From the NCBI RefSeq assembly GCF_000590475.1, contig NZ_CP007441.1:1-34260 (forward strand): a stretch of DNA of 34,260 nucleotides. The letters run 5' to 3'. Below the pieces are notes generated by a model. The model had not been told where the DNA came from. It searched no databases and saw only the letters and a list, made by a program, of their open reading frames with translations. Of the stretch, positions 9,267 through 16,882 are shown piece by piece. Made by a program: the position numbers and the translations under genes. Within the stretch, counting starts at the first letter, position 1; each line of letters starts with the position of its first letter. This DNA is from Stutzerimonas stutzeri (GTDB taxonomy: Bacteria; Pseudomonadota; Gammaproteobacteria; Pseudomonadales; Pseudomonadaceae).

Positions 9267-11321
9267 TTAGCCAAGTGCGGAAATATCGGCAACGCCAAGG
9301 AACAATCCTCTCAACCGGGCAAGCAAGGCATAGCGGTTGGCGCGCACCGAAGGGTCTTCGGCGTTCACCAGTACCGCCTCGAAGAAGGCATCCACCGGCC
9401 CTCGCAGGTGCGCCAGACGTTCCAGCGCCTCACGGTACTGGCGGTTCGCGGCAAGCGGCTGTACGGCCTGTTCGGCCTGTTGCAGGGCGGAGTACAGTGA
9501 AAACTCGGTGGCGTTGTCGAAGTAGCGCGGCTCGACCGTCTCCGGCAATTTCGCCTCGAACTTGCTGAGAAGATTGCCAACCCGCTTGTTGGCCGCCGCC
9601 AAGGCTTCGGCTTCCGGCAGATCGCGGAACGCCTGCACCGCCTGTACCCGTTGATCAAAATCCAGCGCTGAGCGTGGCTGTACGGCGCGTACCGATAGAT
9701 AGGACGCAACCTCGACGCCCTCATCCTCATAGCGAGCGCGCAGGCGATCGAAGATGAATTCCAGCACTTGATCGGCCAGCCCCTCGGCCTTTACCTGCCC
9801 GCCGAACTGATTGATGGAGAACTGCACGGCAGCCACCACGTCGAGGTCCAGCTGCTTCTCGATCAAGATGCGCAGGATGCCCAGTGCCGCGCGGCGAAGC
9901 GCGTACGGATCTTTGCTGCCGGTGGGGAGCATGCCGATGCCGAAGATGCCGACCAGCGTGTCCAGCTTATCCGCCACCGCCAGCACGGCGCCGGTGTGGG
10001 TGGTTGGCAGCTCGGCACCTGCGCCGCGCGGCATGTATTGCTCGTTCAAGGCCAGGGCAACATCGTTGGGCTCACCGCCGTTAGCGGCGTAGTAGTAGCC
10101 GGCGATACCCTGCATTTCCGGAAACTCGCCGACCATCTCGGTAGCCAGGTCGCACTTGCAGAGCAGACCGGCGCGCGCCGCCCACTGGGCATTGCCCTCG
10201 GTGCGCTCAGCGATGAAGGCGGCGAGCCGAGAAACCCGCACTGCCTTGTCGTATACGCTGCCCAGCTGCGCCTGGAAGATCACGTTCTTCAACCGCTCGT
10301 TGAAGCTGTCCAGAGGCTGCTTCTTGTCCTGTTTGAAGAAAAACTCGGCGTCGGTCAAACGAGGGCGGACCACCTTTTCATTGCCCGCAACGATCTGCGC
10401 CGGATCCTTGGATTCGATATTGGCCACGGTGATGAAGCGCGGGAGCAGCTTGCCGTTGGCGTCCAGCAGACAGAAGTACTTCTGGTTGTCTTGCATGGTG
10501 GTGATCAGCGCTTCCTGCGGCACTTCCAGGAAGCGCTCCTCGAAGGCGCACACCAGCGGCACCGGCCACTCCACCAACGCCGTGACTTCGTCCAGCAGCG
10601 CCGGCGGCACGATGGCGCTGCCGTTCTGCTCGGCAGCAAGTTGTTCGACGCGCTTGGCGATCAGCTCGCGGCGTTCGGCAAAGTCGGCAACCACCCGCGC
10701 GCCGCGCAGGTCTTCCAGATAGCTGGTCGGCTCGGAAATGCGCACCGGACCCGGACTGTGGAAGCGATGACCGCGAGATTCGCGACCAGCGCGCTGGGTC
10801 AGAATCGTGCAATCGACGACCTGATCACCCAAGAGCATCACCAGCCACTGGGTTGGGCGGACGAACTCTTCCTTGCGCGCGGCCCAGCGCATGCGCTTAG
10901 GAATCGGTAGATCGTTCAGCGAGGTTTCGACGATGCCGGGCAACAGCTCAGCGGTCGCCTGGCCGGGGATCGAACGGCTGTAGCGCAGCTTCGGACCGCT
11001 CCGGTCGATTTCCGCGAGGTCCACGCCGCACTTGCGAGCGAAGCCCAGGGCGGCCTGAGTCGGCTCGCCTTCGGCGTCGAAGGCGGCCTGCAACGGCGGG
11101 CCGTCGAGGTTGATGCTGCGATCCGGCTGTTCACTGTCGAGCTGTTCGATCAGTACGGCAAGACGCCGCGGGGCGGCATACGCCTGCACGCGCCCATGCG
11201 CGAGACCGGCTTGCTTCAAGCCTTTTTCGATACCCGAACGGAAAGCTTCGGACAGCTTGCTCAACGCCTTGGGTGGCAGCTCTTCGGTGCCGAGCTCGAC
11301 CAAGAAATCCAGTGCACTCAT
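9267..11321 (-). CDS. glyS: Glycyl-tRNA synthetase beta subunit
   Basis: This is the beta chain of the heterotetrameric bacterial glycyl-tRNA synthetase, which supplies tRNA recognition and the anticodon-binding region. Length 684 is normal. The start MSALDFLVELGTEELPPKAL is the standard family N-terminus. A C-terminal anticodon-binding domain ends in RLRGLFLGVADISALG. The ATG overlaps the glyQ stop as ATGA, ensuring coupled production of the two subunits. The lower genes gmhB and the acyltransferase are in the same transcription unit. Confidence 0.97.
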   Translation of the reverse strand: MSALDFLVELGTEELPPKALSKLSEAFRSGIEKGLKQAGLAHGRVQAYAAPRRLAVLIEQLDSEQPDRSINLDGPPLQAAFDAEGEPTQAALGFARKCGVDLAEIDRSGPKLRYSRSIPGQATAELLPGIVETSLNDLPIPKRMRWAARKEEFVRPTQWLVMLLGDQVVDCTILTQRAGRESRGHRFHSPGPVRISEPTSYLEDLRGARVVADFAERRELIAKRVEQLAAEQNGSAIVPPALLDEVTALVEWPVPLVCAFEERFLEVPQEALITTMQDNQKYFCLLDANGKLLPRFITVANIESKDPAQIVAGNEKVVRPRLTDAEFFFKQDKKQPLDSFNERLKNVIFQAQLGSVYDKAVRVSRLAAFIAERTEGNAQWAARAGLLCKCDLATEMVGEFPEMQGIAGYYYAANGGEPNDVALALNEQYMPRGAGAELPTTHTGAVLAVADKLDTLVGIFGIGMLPTGSKDPYALRRAALGILRILIEKQLDLDVVAAVQFSINQFGGQVKAEGLADQVLEFIFDRLRARYEDEGVEVASYLSVRAVQPRSALDFDQRVQAVQAFRDLPEAEALAAANKRVGNLLSKFEAKLPETVEPRYFDNATEFSLYSALQQAEQAVQPLAANRQYREALERLAHLRGPVDAFFEAVLVNAEDPSVRANRYALLARLRGLFLGVADISALG

Positions 11322-12265
11322 TCTGCGGCCTCCAGCTTGGCCAATACTTCGTCACGCAGGTCGGGAGCCGCCATGGGGAAGCCGAGCCTCGCGCGTGCCT
11401 GCAGGTAGCTCTGCGCCACCGCGCGAGCCAGTGCGCGCACGCGCAGGATGTATTGCTGACGCGCCGTTACCGAGATGGCGCGGCGTGCGTCCAGCAGGTT
11501 GAAGGTATGCGAGGCCTTCAACACCATTTCATAGGTGGGCAGCGGCAGCTCCAGGTCGATCAGCCGATTGGCTTCCGACTCGTAGAAATCGAAGAGTTCG
11601 AACAGCTTCTCGACGTTGGCGTGTTCGAAGTTATAGGTCGATTGCTCCACCTCGTTCTGGTGGAACACATCGCCATAGGTAACGGTGCCGAACGGACCAT
11701 CCGTCCAGATCAGGTCATAGACCGAGTCGACGCCTTGCAGGTACATCGCCAGACGCTCCAGGCCATAGGTGATCTCACCCGTGACCGGGTAGCACTCGAT
11801 GCCACCGACTTGCTGGAAATAGGTGAACTGGGTGACTTCCATGCCGTTCAGCCACACTTCCCAGCCGAGACCCCAAGCGCCCAGCGTCGGTGATTCCCAG
11901 TTGTCCTCGACAAAACGGACATCATGGACCGACGTATCCACGCCAATGCGGCGAAGCGATTCGAGGTAAAGCTCTTGGAAGTTGTCCGGGTTGGGCTTGA
12001 GTACCACCTGGAATTGGTAATAGTGCTGCAGGCGGTTGGGGTTCTCGCCATAACGGCCATCGGCCGGACGACGCGAGGGCTGCACGTAGGCGGCGTTCCA
12101 GGTTTCCGGACCAATGGAACGCAGAAACGTGGCGGTGTGGAATGTACCGGCACCCACTTCCATATCGTAGGGTTGCAGAACGACGCAACCCTGCTCTGCC
12201 CAATAGCTCTGCAGGGCGAGGATCAGGTCTTGGAAGGTGCGCACGGCAGGCGTAGGCTGAGTCAA
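11318..12265 (-). CDS. glyQ: Glycyl-tRNA synthetase alpha subunit
   Basis: This is the catalytic class II aminoacylation subunit that partners GlyS to charge tRNA-Gly. The 315-residue length and the N-terminal region TFQDLILALQSYWAEQGC, followed by QPYDMEVGAGTFHTATFLR and AYVQPSRRPADGRYGENPNR, are highly conserved GlyQ blocks. It is the first gene of a four-gene minus-strand operon (glyQ, glyS, gmhB, acyltransferase). A probable -10 lies about 40 bases upstream. It is divergent from tag. Confidence 0.97.
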   Translation of the reverse strand: MTQPTPAVRTFQDLILALQSYWAEQGCVVLQPYDMEVGAGTFHTATFLRSIGPETWNAAYVQPSRRPADGRYGENPNRLQHYYQFQVVLKPNPDNFQELYLESLRRIGVDTSVHDVRFVEDNWESPTLGAWGLGWEVWLNGMEVTQFTYFQQVGGIECYPVTGEITYGLERLAMYLQGVDSVYDLIWTDGPFGTVTYGDVFHQNEVEQSTYNFEHANVEKLFELFDFYESEANRLIDLELPLPTYEMVLKASHTFNLLDARRAISVTARQQYILRVRALARAVAQSYLQARARLGFPMAAPDLRDEVLAKLEAAE

Positions 12266-12296
12266 AATTTCACCTGTGCTGGCTTCGACAGAAAGC

Positions 12297-12325
12297 CCCG
12301 GAGTATACCCGATAACGGCTCCGGG
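12297..12325 (-). promoter_or_regulatory. Probable glyQ promoter -10 within an inverted repeat
   Basis: On the minus strand TATACT (plus-strand positions 12302-12307) is a near-perfect -10, placed so that a 30-base leader would precede glyQ. No clear -35 is seen. The -10 is flanked by the 7-base inverted repeat CCCGGAG (12297-12303) and CTCCGGG (12319-12325). This could be an operator or simply a GC-rich coincidence. Confidence 0.35.
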
Positions 12326-12404
12326 CCGTGGTAGCGCGGACCTCCGGCCGAGCCGCTGCGGTGAATTTTGTTCTGCTCGCTGCCTTCGTCAAGGAATGGA
12401 AAAC

Positions 12405-12971
12405 ATGCCGCGTTGTGCCTGGTGCAATGATGACCCGCTGTATATCGACTATCACGACAGCGAGTGGGGCGTACCGACCCGCGACCCAAAAGTGCTGTTC
12501 GAATTTCTGATCCTCGAGGCCTTCCAGGCCGGGTTGTCCTGGATCACCGTGCTTCGCAAGCGCGATCGCTATCGCCAGGTGCTGTTCGGCTTCGATCCGC
12601 AACGCCTGGCGCAAATGACCGATGCCGAAATCGACGAGCGCATGCTCGATGCAGGCATCATCCGTAATCGTCGCAAGCTCGAAGCGGCACGGCGCAACGC
12701 GCAATTGTGGCTTGAGCTGGAAGATCCGGCCGGCTGGTTGTGGTCGTTCGTCGATGGGCAGCCGAAGGTAAACCACTTCCAGTCGATCCAAGAGGTGCCA
12801 GCGGTGACGGCCGAGGCCGAGGCGATGAGTCGCGCACTGAAGAAGGCCGGCTTCAGCTTCGTGGGACCGACGATCTGCTATGCCTATATGCAGGCCTGCG
12901 GCATGGTCATGGACCACACCACCGACTGCGATCGATATGCAATGCTGACCGATGCGTCGGTCAGTCCGTAG
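12405..12971 (+). CDS. tag: DNA-3-methyladenine glycosylase I
   Basis: This enzyme excises 3-methyladenine from alkylated DNA at the start of base-excision repair. The protein has 188 residues (E. coli 187). It shows the zinc site of the Tag family with Cys4, His17, His171 and Cys175, and the catalytic-pocket Glu38 within LILEAFQAGLSW. ATG 12405 is chosen because AAGGA at 12391-12395 is then at proper spacing; ATG 12396, just upstream and in frame, would touch that site. The gene is divergent from glyQ. Its last codons form a perfect 8-base hairpin. Confidence 0.95.
   Translation: MPRCAWCNDDPLYIDYHDSEWGVPTRDPKVLFEFLILEAFQAGLSWITVLRKRDRYRQVLFGFDPQRLAQMTDAEIDERMLDAGIIRNRRKLEAARRNAQLWLELEDPAGWLWSFVDGQPKVNHFQSIQEVPAVTAEAEAMSRALKKAGFSFVGPTICYAYMQACGMVMDHTTDCDRYAMLTDASVSP
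12945..12964 (+). terminator. Hairpin at the 3' end of tag, possible weak terminator
   Basis: CTGACCGA-TGCG-TCGGTCAG is a perfect 8-base stem with a 4-base loop, overlapping the last codons of tag. There is no T-run after it, so it may act as a 3' mRNA stabiliser rather than a terminator. Confidence 0.3.
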
Positions 12972-13045
12972 TGGGCAGGCTGCCATGCGAGTAGCGCAAC
13001 GCCCGAAGCAGTTACACTAGCGGCTTTGATTTTCGGGAGAGATCC

Positions 13046-13933
13046 TTGGACAAGTTCAAAGGTGCGCTGGTGGTCGGCTTCCTGCGCCTGTTCGCGCTGC
13101 TGCCCTGGCGCGCGGTACAGGGGCTGGGCGGCCTCATCGGCTGGTTGATGTGGAAGCTGCCCAACCGTTCTCGTGAAGTTGCCCGAATCAATCTGGCCAA
13201 GTGCTTTCCTGAGCTCGACGCCGCCGAACAGGAAAGCCTGTTGGGAAAAAGTCTGCAGCAGATCGGCAGGACGTTCACTGAAAGCGCTTGTGCCTGGATC
13301 TGGCCCGCGGAGAAAACGTTGCGTCTGGTCAAACAGGTCGAAGGGCTTGAAGTGCTGGAGCAAGCCTTGGCTTCCGGCAAAGGTGTCGTCGGCATCACTA
13401 GCCATCTCGGTAACTGGGAAGTGCTCAATCACTTCTACTGCGCGCAATGCAAGCCGATCATTTTCTATCGGCCGCCGAAGCTGAAAGCGGTGGACGACCT
13501 CCTGCAGCGCCAACGGGTACAGCTGGGCAACAAGGTCGCCCCATCGACTCGTGAAGGTATCATCAGCGTCATCAAGGAAGTCCGCAAAGGGGGCGCTGTG
13601 GGCATTCCTGCCGATCCGGAGCCCAGCGAAGGCGCGGGCGTCTTTGTGCCCTTTCTTGGTACCCAGGCACTGACCAGCAAATTTGTGCCCGGCATGCTTA
13701 CTGGCGGCAAGGCGATCGGGGTGTTTCTCCATGCGTTGCGCTTGGAGGATGGTTCAGGCTACAAGGTGATTCTCGAAGCGGCACCGCCGGCGATGTACGA
13801 CGAAGACGTCGAGGTGGCGGTCGCTGCCATGAGTGGCGTCATCGAGCGCTACGTGCGCAGCTGGCCGAGCCAGTACATGTGGACCATGAAACGCTTCAAG
13901 AAACGCCCGGCAGGCGAACGCCGCTGGTACTGA
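13046..13933 (+). CDS. Lipid A biosynthesis (late) acyltransferase, HtrB/LpxL family
   Basis: Members of this family transfer a secondary acyl chain to the lipid A precursor at the cytoplasmic face of the inner membrane. The 295-residue protein has an N-terminal hydrophobic stretch (about residues 5-35). The HX4E active-site block is SHLGNWEV with His120 and Glu125, and a basic C-terminus contains QYMWTMKRFKKRP. The start is TTG at 13046, placed well after GGGAGAGA; no ATG or GTG fits better. P. aeruginosa has a homologue at the same syntenic position. The exact acyl chain and acceptor position cannot be told from sequence. Confidence 0.9.
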   Translation: MDKFKGALVVGFLRLFALLPWRAVQGLGGLIGWLMWKLPNRSREVARINLAKCFPELDAAEQESLLGKSLQQIGRTFTESACAWIWPAEKTLRLVKQVEGLEVLEQALASGKGVVGITSHLGNWEVLNHFYCAQCKPIIFYRPPKLKAVDDLLQRQRVQLGNKVAPSTREGIISVIKEVRKGGAVGIPADPEPSEGAGVFVPFLGTQALTSKFVPGMLTGGKAIGVFLHALRLEDGSGYKVILEAAPPAMYDEDVEVAVAAMSGVIERYVRSWPSQYMWTMKRFKKRPAGERRWY

Positions 13934-13962
13934 CCACCAGCTAACGAACAAGGGAACGTCAG

Positions 13963-14229
13963 ATGTCAAACCAGCGACAGCACCCGCGCGCACCCATGAA
14001 GTGTCGAATACGCATCGCCCATGAGTCCTTTGGTGAGGTATTTGCTCATACCCGTGATCTGTCAGATGGTGGTGTTTACGTCAGGCATCCGCAGCTGACC
14101 GAGCTGCAACTCGGAATGATAGTCAGCGGTCAGGTACAGGATTTGCCTATTCCGGCACCTGTGCTGCAAATGGAAGTGATGCGCGTCGATGCCGAGGGCG
14201 TCGGCTTGCGTTTCATTCAAGACAACTGA
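13963..14229 (+). CDS. Single-domain PilZ protein, probable c-di-GMP receptor
   Basis: This is an 88-residue protein made of one PilZ domain. Both c-di-GMP-binding signatures are intact: RxxxR as Arg5-Gln-His-Pro-Arg9, and D-x-S-x-x-G as Asp32, Ser34, Gly37. This contrasts with PilZ proteins of the type IV pilus type that lack them. It should therefore bind c-di-GMP, but its effector target is unknown. The ATG follows AGGGAA. The gene is 29 bases after the acyltransferase and probably co-transcribed; the pairing is conserved in P. aeruginosa. It ends convergent with the TPR gene, 40 bases away. Confidence 0.9.
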   Translation: MSNQRQHPRAPMKCRIRIAHESFGEVFAHTRDLSDGGVYVRHPQLTELQLGMIVSGQVQDLPIPAPVLQMEVMRVDAEGVGLRFIQDN

Positions 14230-14269
14230 AAGAGGTGATTCCACCGCGCGGCGGGCCTTGCCAGCAGCG

Positions 14270-14587
14270 CTAGGCGTCGGTCTGCTTGTTCAGCTTGCGC
14301 AAAAACACCGTTATTTCCTTTTCGGCCTGCTTGTCACCGTGCGTTTGCGCGGCGATCAAGCCTTGCGTCCAGGCATGACGTGCCCCCTCAAGGTCGCTGA
14401 CGGCCTGTAACGCCTTGCCGAGCAGCTTCCAGGCGGCGGAGTAGCTGGGGTCCTGTTCGACGCAGCGCTGCAGGTGCGTGGAGGCCCGAGCCGCGTCGTC
14501 TGCGTCCAGATAGCCCTTGCCGAGGCCAAAGCGCAGCATGGGATTGTCCATGCCCTTGGCAAGCATCTTTTCCAACGATTCGAGCAT
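14270..14587 (-). CDS. Small tetratricopeptide-repeat protein
   Basis: This 105-residue soluble protein has helix-pair repeats of TPR type, best seen in ASTHLQRCVEQDPSYSAAWK and the following ALQAVSDLEGARHAWTQGL. No signal peptide or catalytic motif is visible. The ATG at 14587 is chosen because it follows AGGGGAA; an in-frame TTG at 14617 has nothing to recommend it. A homologue sits near trkA in P. aeruginosa, so this gene marks the left edge of the inserted ectoine cluster. Its partner and function are unknown. Confidence 0.85.
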   Translation of the reverse strand: MLESLEKMLAKGMDNPMLRFGLGKGYLDADDAARASTHLQRCVEQDPSYSAAWKLLGKALQAVSDLEGARHAWTQGLIAAQTHGDKQAEKEITVFLRKLNKQTDA

Positions 14588-14610
14588 AGCGTTCCCCTTC
14601 GATAGCGAGT

Positions 14611-14644
14611 GCGGCAAGGCCCTGCCGCGGATCGCTTACCGCGG
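14611..14644 (-). terminator. Possible terminator hairpins after ehuA
   Basis: Two overlapping GC hairpins lie between ehuA and the TPR gene: GCGGCA (14611-14616) pairing with TGCCGC (14623-14628), and CCGCGG (14625-14630) pairing with CCGCGG (14639-14644). They are mutually exclusive. Neither has a T-run, so termination strength is doubtful. Confidence 0.3.
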
Positions 14645-14650
14645 CGCCAT

Positions 14651-15487
14651 CTAACTTGCCTGGGTTACCGCACTGAGAAATTCCTGCGTGCGCGCCTCGC
14701 GAGGGTTGCCGAACAGCTCGTCCGGAGTGCCCTGCTCGTGAATACGGCCTGCGTTGAAGAAGCATACGCGGTCGGCGAACTCGCGTGCGAACCCCATCTG
14801 GTGCGTGACCATCAGCATCGTCAGGTTATGCTCTTCGCCCAGCCGGCGGATGACGTTGAGCACTTCACCGCAGAGTTCCGGATCCAGTGCCGAGGTGACC
14901 TCGTCAAACAGCATCACCCGGGGTCGCATGGCCATGGCGCGGGCGATGGCGACGCGTTGCTGCTGACCTCCAGAGAGCTGCGCCGGATAGTGCTCCAGCT
15001 TGTCTTCCAGGCCCACCATGGCGAGCAGTTCTTCGGCGCGTTCGCGAGCCTCGTTCTTGGACAGCCCAAGCACCTGCACCGGCGCTTCCATCACGTTCTG
15101 TCGGGCATCCATATGCGGAAACAGATTGAAGCTTTGAAACACCATGCCCACCTTGCCGCGTACGTGGCGCTGATAACGACCGCTGGCCGGGATCAGATGA
15201 CCATCGGAGGCAGGCATATGAGTCAGCGGCTCGCCGTCGACTTCGATGACACCATCGTCGATGGTCTCCAGTGTCATCAGCGCGCGCAGCAGGGTCGATT
15301 TGCCCGAGCCGCTGGGGCCGATGATCGCGACCTTCTCGCCATTGGCGACTTCCAGATCGAGATGGTCAAGCACGGTGAGGTCGCCATAGCGCTTGGTCAC
15401 CTGGTCGAAGCGCACCAGAGGTTCGGCCATGTCAGGGCTGGCGGTGGAGGTGTTCGAACTGGCGTCGAGATGCGGTGAAGTAGTCAT
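14651..15487 (-). CDS. ehuA: Ectoine/hydroxyectoine ABC transporter ATP-binding protein EhuA
   Basis: This is the ATPase of the polar-amino-acid-type importer that takes up ectoine and hydroxyectoine. The 278-residue protein carries Walker A GPSGSGKST at 57-65, a Q-loop in VFQSFNLFPHM, the signature LSGGQQQR, Walker B VMLFDEVTSALD and the switch histidine in VTHQM. The open frame extends upstream into ehuD, but ATG 15487 overlaps the ehuD stop as ATGA, which fixes the start; Met20 before AEPLVRF is a shorter option. The first 20 residues are low complexity. It is the last gene of ehuB-C-D-A. Ectoine specificity is inferred from the neighbours, since the ATPase alone does not show it. Confidence 0.92.
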   Translation of the reverse strand: MTTSPHLDASSNTSTASPDMAEPLVRFDQVTKRYGDLTVLDHLDLEVANGEKVAIIGPSGSGKSTLLRALMTLETIDDGVIEVDGEPLTHMPASDGHLIPASGRYQRHVRGKVGMVFQSFNLFPHMDARQNVMEAPVQVLGLSKNEARERAEELLAMVGLEDKLEHYPAQLSGGQQQRVAIARAMAMRPRVMLFDEVTSALDPELCGEVLNVIRRLGEEHNLTMLMVTHQMGFAREFADRVCFFNAGRIHEQGTPDELFGNPREARTQEFLSAVTQAS

Positions 15488-16143
15488 CGGGCAAGCTCCA
15501 AGCGATTTTCGAGGCGGCGGACGCACCAGGCCAGGGCCAGGCTCAGAATCAGAAAAAACAAGCCGACCATGGTGATCGGTTCCAAATAGCGAAAGCTCTC
15601 GGAGCCGATGTTCTTGGCCTGTTGCATGATTTCGACCACGGTGATCGCCGAAAGCACCGGGGTGTCTTTCAACATCGCCACCAGATAGTTCCCCAGCGCA
15701 GGCAGTATCGGCCGCAGCGCTTGAGGCAGGATGACATCGCGATAGGCGGTGGTCGGCTTCATATTCAGTGCAGTCACCGCCTCCCATTGGGCGCGCGGGA
15801 CCGCATCGAGCCCGGCCCGGTAAACCTCTGCCGTATAGCAAGCATAGTGCACCGCGATGGCGACGATGCCGGCCTGCAGAGCACTGAGGTTGATACCGTA
15901 GTTGGGAAATACGTAGAACAGGAAATAGGCCTGAATCAGCAGCGGTGTACTGCGGATGAATTCGATCAGGCCGGTCGCCGGCCAGGACAACCAGGCCCCT
16001 TTGCTGCGACGGGCGATCGCCAGGAACAGGCCGAGCACCACGGCGATGGCGAAGCCGGCAAGCGTAATGCCGATAGTCTTCAGCGAGGCCTGCAGCAACT
16101 GCGGCAGAATTTCCCAAGCAAACTGCCAATCGAAGAAGTTCAT
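15484..16143 (-). CDS. ehuD: Ectoine/hydroxyectoine ABC transporter permease EhuD
   Basis: This is one of the two inner-membrane permeases of the Ehu importer. It has 219 residues with about five hydrophobic helices. The family's cytoplasmic coupling loop reads as EAVTALNMKPTTAYRDVILPQALR, and FIRSTPLLIQ is the conserved HisM-type segment. The start overlaps the ehuC stop as ATGA and the stop overlaps the ehuA start as ATGA, a tightly coupled arrangement. Confidence 0.92.
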   Translation of the reverse strand: MNFFDWQFAWEILPQLLQASLKTIGITLAGFAIAVVLGLFLAIARRSKGAWLSWPATGLIEFIRSTPLLIQAYFLFYVFPNYGINLSALQAGIVAIAVHYACYTAEVYRAGLDAVPRAQWEAVTALNMKPTTAYRDVILPQALRPILPALGNYLVAMLKDTPVLSAITVVEIMQQAKNIGSESFRYLEPITMVGLFFLILSLALAWCVRRLENRLELAR

Positions 16144-16799
16144 GCCATGCCCCCTTTGATCCGGCCGCGGCTGAGACGCCGTTCAACCAGACGCATCGCG
16201 AGGTTGATTGCCTGGGCCATGACGAAGTACATCACCAGAGCCATGCCGAAGATCTCCAGGGTCATGAATGTCGCCTGATCCAGCTGGCGCGCCCGGAAGG
16301 CCAGATCGGAAATGGTGATCAGTGATACCAACGAGGTGTTTTTCAACAGCTCAATCAACAGGTTGGTGCCAGGCGGGATGGCCGCCAGCAGGGCCTGCGG
16401 GAGGATGATCCGCGTAAAGCGCCTGATAGGTGACATGTTCAGCGCCACGCAGGCCTCGTATTGCCCGCGCGCTACCGAGCGGATGGTGCCGCGCATGACT
16501 TCCGCCCCATAGGCGCCGATATGCAGGCCGAGACCGAACACGGCTACGGCAAATGCGGAGAGTTCCACGTGGAACGGTGGCATTGGCAGCACGAAATACA
16601 GCCAGAAAAGTTGGACCAGCAGTGAGGTGCCGCGGAATACCTCGATATAGGCAATCGAGAACCATCGCAGGGGCGCGAACGATGACAAGCGCCCCATGGC
16701 ACCGAATATGGCGCAACCAATTGCCAGCAGCGAGGCCCAGAAGGTGATCTGCAGTGTCACCCAGGCCCCCTGAAACATGAGGGGAAGGAGTTCGCCCAT
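16140..16799 (-). CDS. ehuC: Ectoine/hydroxyectoine ABC transporter permease EhuC
   Basis: This is the second permease of the Ehu importer. It has 219 residues with several membrane helices, the segment EVFRGTSLLVQL and the coupling loop EACVALNMSPIRRFTRIILPQAL. The start is ATG 16799, after AGAGG on the minus strand; an in-frame GTG at 16835 would start inside the intercistronic hairpin and is not favoured. A perfect parS word lies within the gene at 16562-16575 and is translated as FHVE in a periplasmic or membrane-border segment. The order B-C-D-A, with the binding protein first, is usual for ehu operons. Confidence 0.92.
   Translation of the reverse strand: MGELLPLMFQGAWVTLQITFWASLLAIGCAIFGAMGRLSSFAPLRWFSIAYIEVFRGTSLLVQLFWLYFVLPMPPFHVELSAFAVAVFGLGLHIGAYGAEVMRGTIRSVARGQYEACVALNMSPIRRFTRIILPQALLAAIPPGTNLLIELLKNTSLVSLITISDLAFRARQLDQATFMTLEIFGMALVMYFVMAQAINLAMRLVERRLSRGRIKGGMA
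16562..16575. other. parS centromere site 4 (within ehuC)
   Basis: A third exact copy of GTTCCACGTGGAAC lies here. Its outer flanks (A before, G after) differ from the TGTT...AACA context of site 3, so affinity may be lower. It is 10.4 kb beyond site 3 and inside an accessory transporter gene rather than a core gene. Confidence 0.8.
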
Positions 16800-16832
16800 A
16801 GGTTCGGTACCTCTGTTGCAGGAACGAAACCA

Positions 16833-16880
16833 CACGAACGGAAGACGCCGCGCCGATCAGGGCACGGCGCTCCGTTCGTG
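16833..16880 (-). other. Intercistronic stem-loop between ehuB and ehuC
   Basis: A perfect 10-base stem CACGAACGGA (16833-16842) with TCCGTTCGTG (16871-16880) encloses a second stem CGCCG (16846-16850) with CGGCG (16865-16869). It begins three bases past the ehuB stop. There is no T-run. Such structures after binding-protein genes are known to protect the upstream mRNA from 3' decay, allowing more binding protein than permease; that role is inferred here. Confidence 0.65.
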
Positions 16881-16882
16881 GA

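Noticed and set aside
9768..10910. 380-residue plus-strand open frame inside glyS
   Set aside because: Antisense to glyS, with a His/Gln/Arg-rich translation typical of a shadow frame.
12946..12964. tag 3' hairpin considered as a standard intrinsic terminator
   Set aside because: It is a perfect stem but has no T-run and lies inside the coding sequence, so it was kept only as a low-confidence element.
14651..16186. 511-residue open frame that could suggest a fusion of a permease-overlapping segment with EhuA
   Set aside because: The first 233 residues are ehuD read out of frame. EhuA starts at ATG 15487, which overlaps the ehuD stop.
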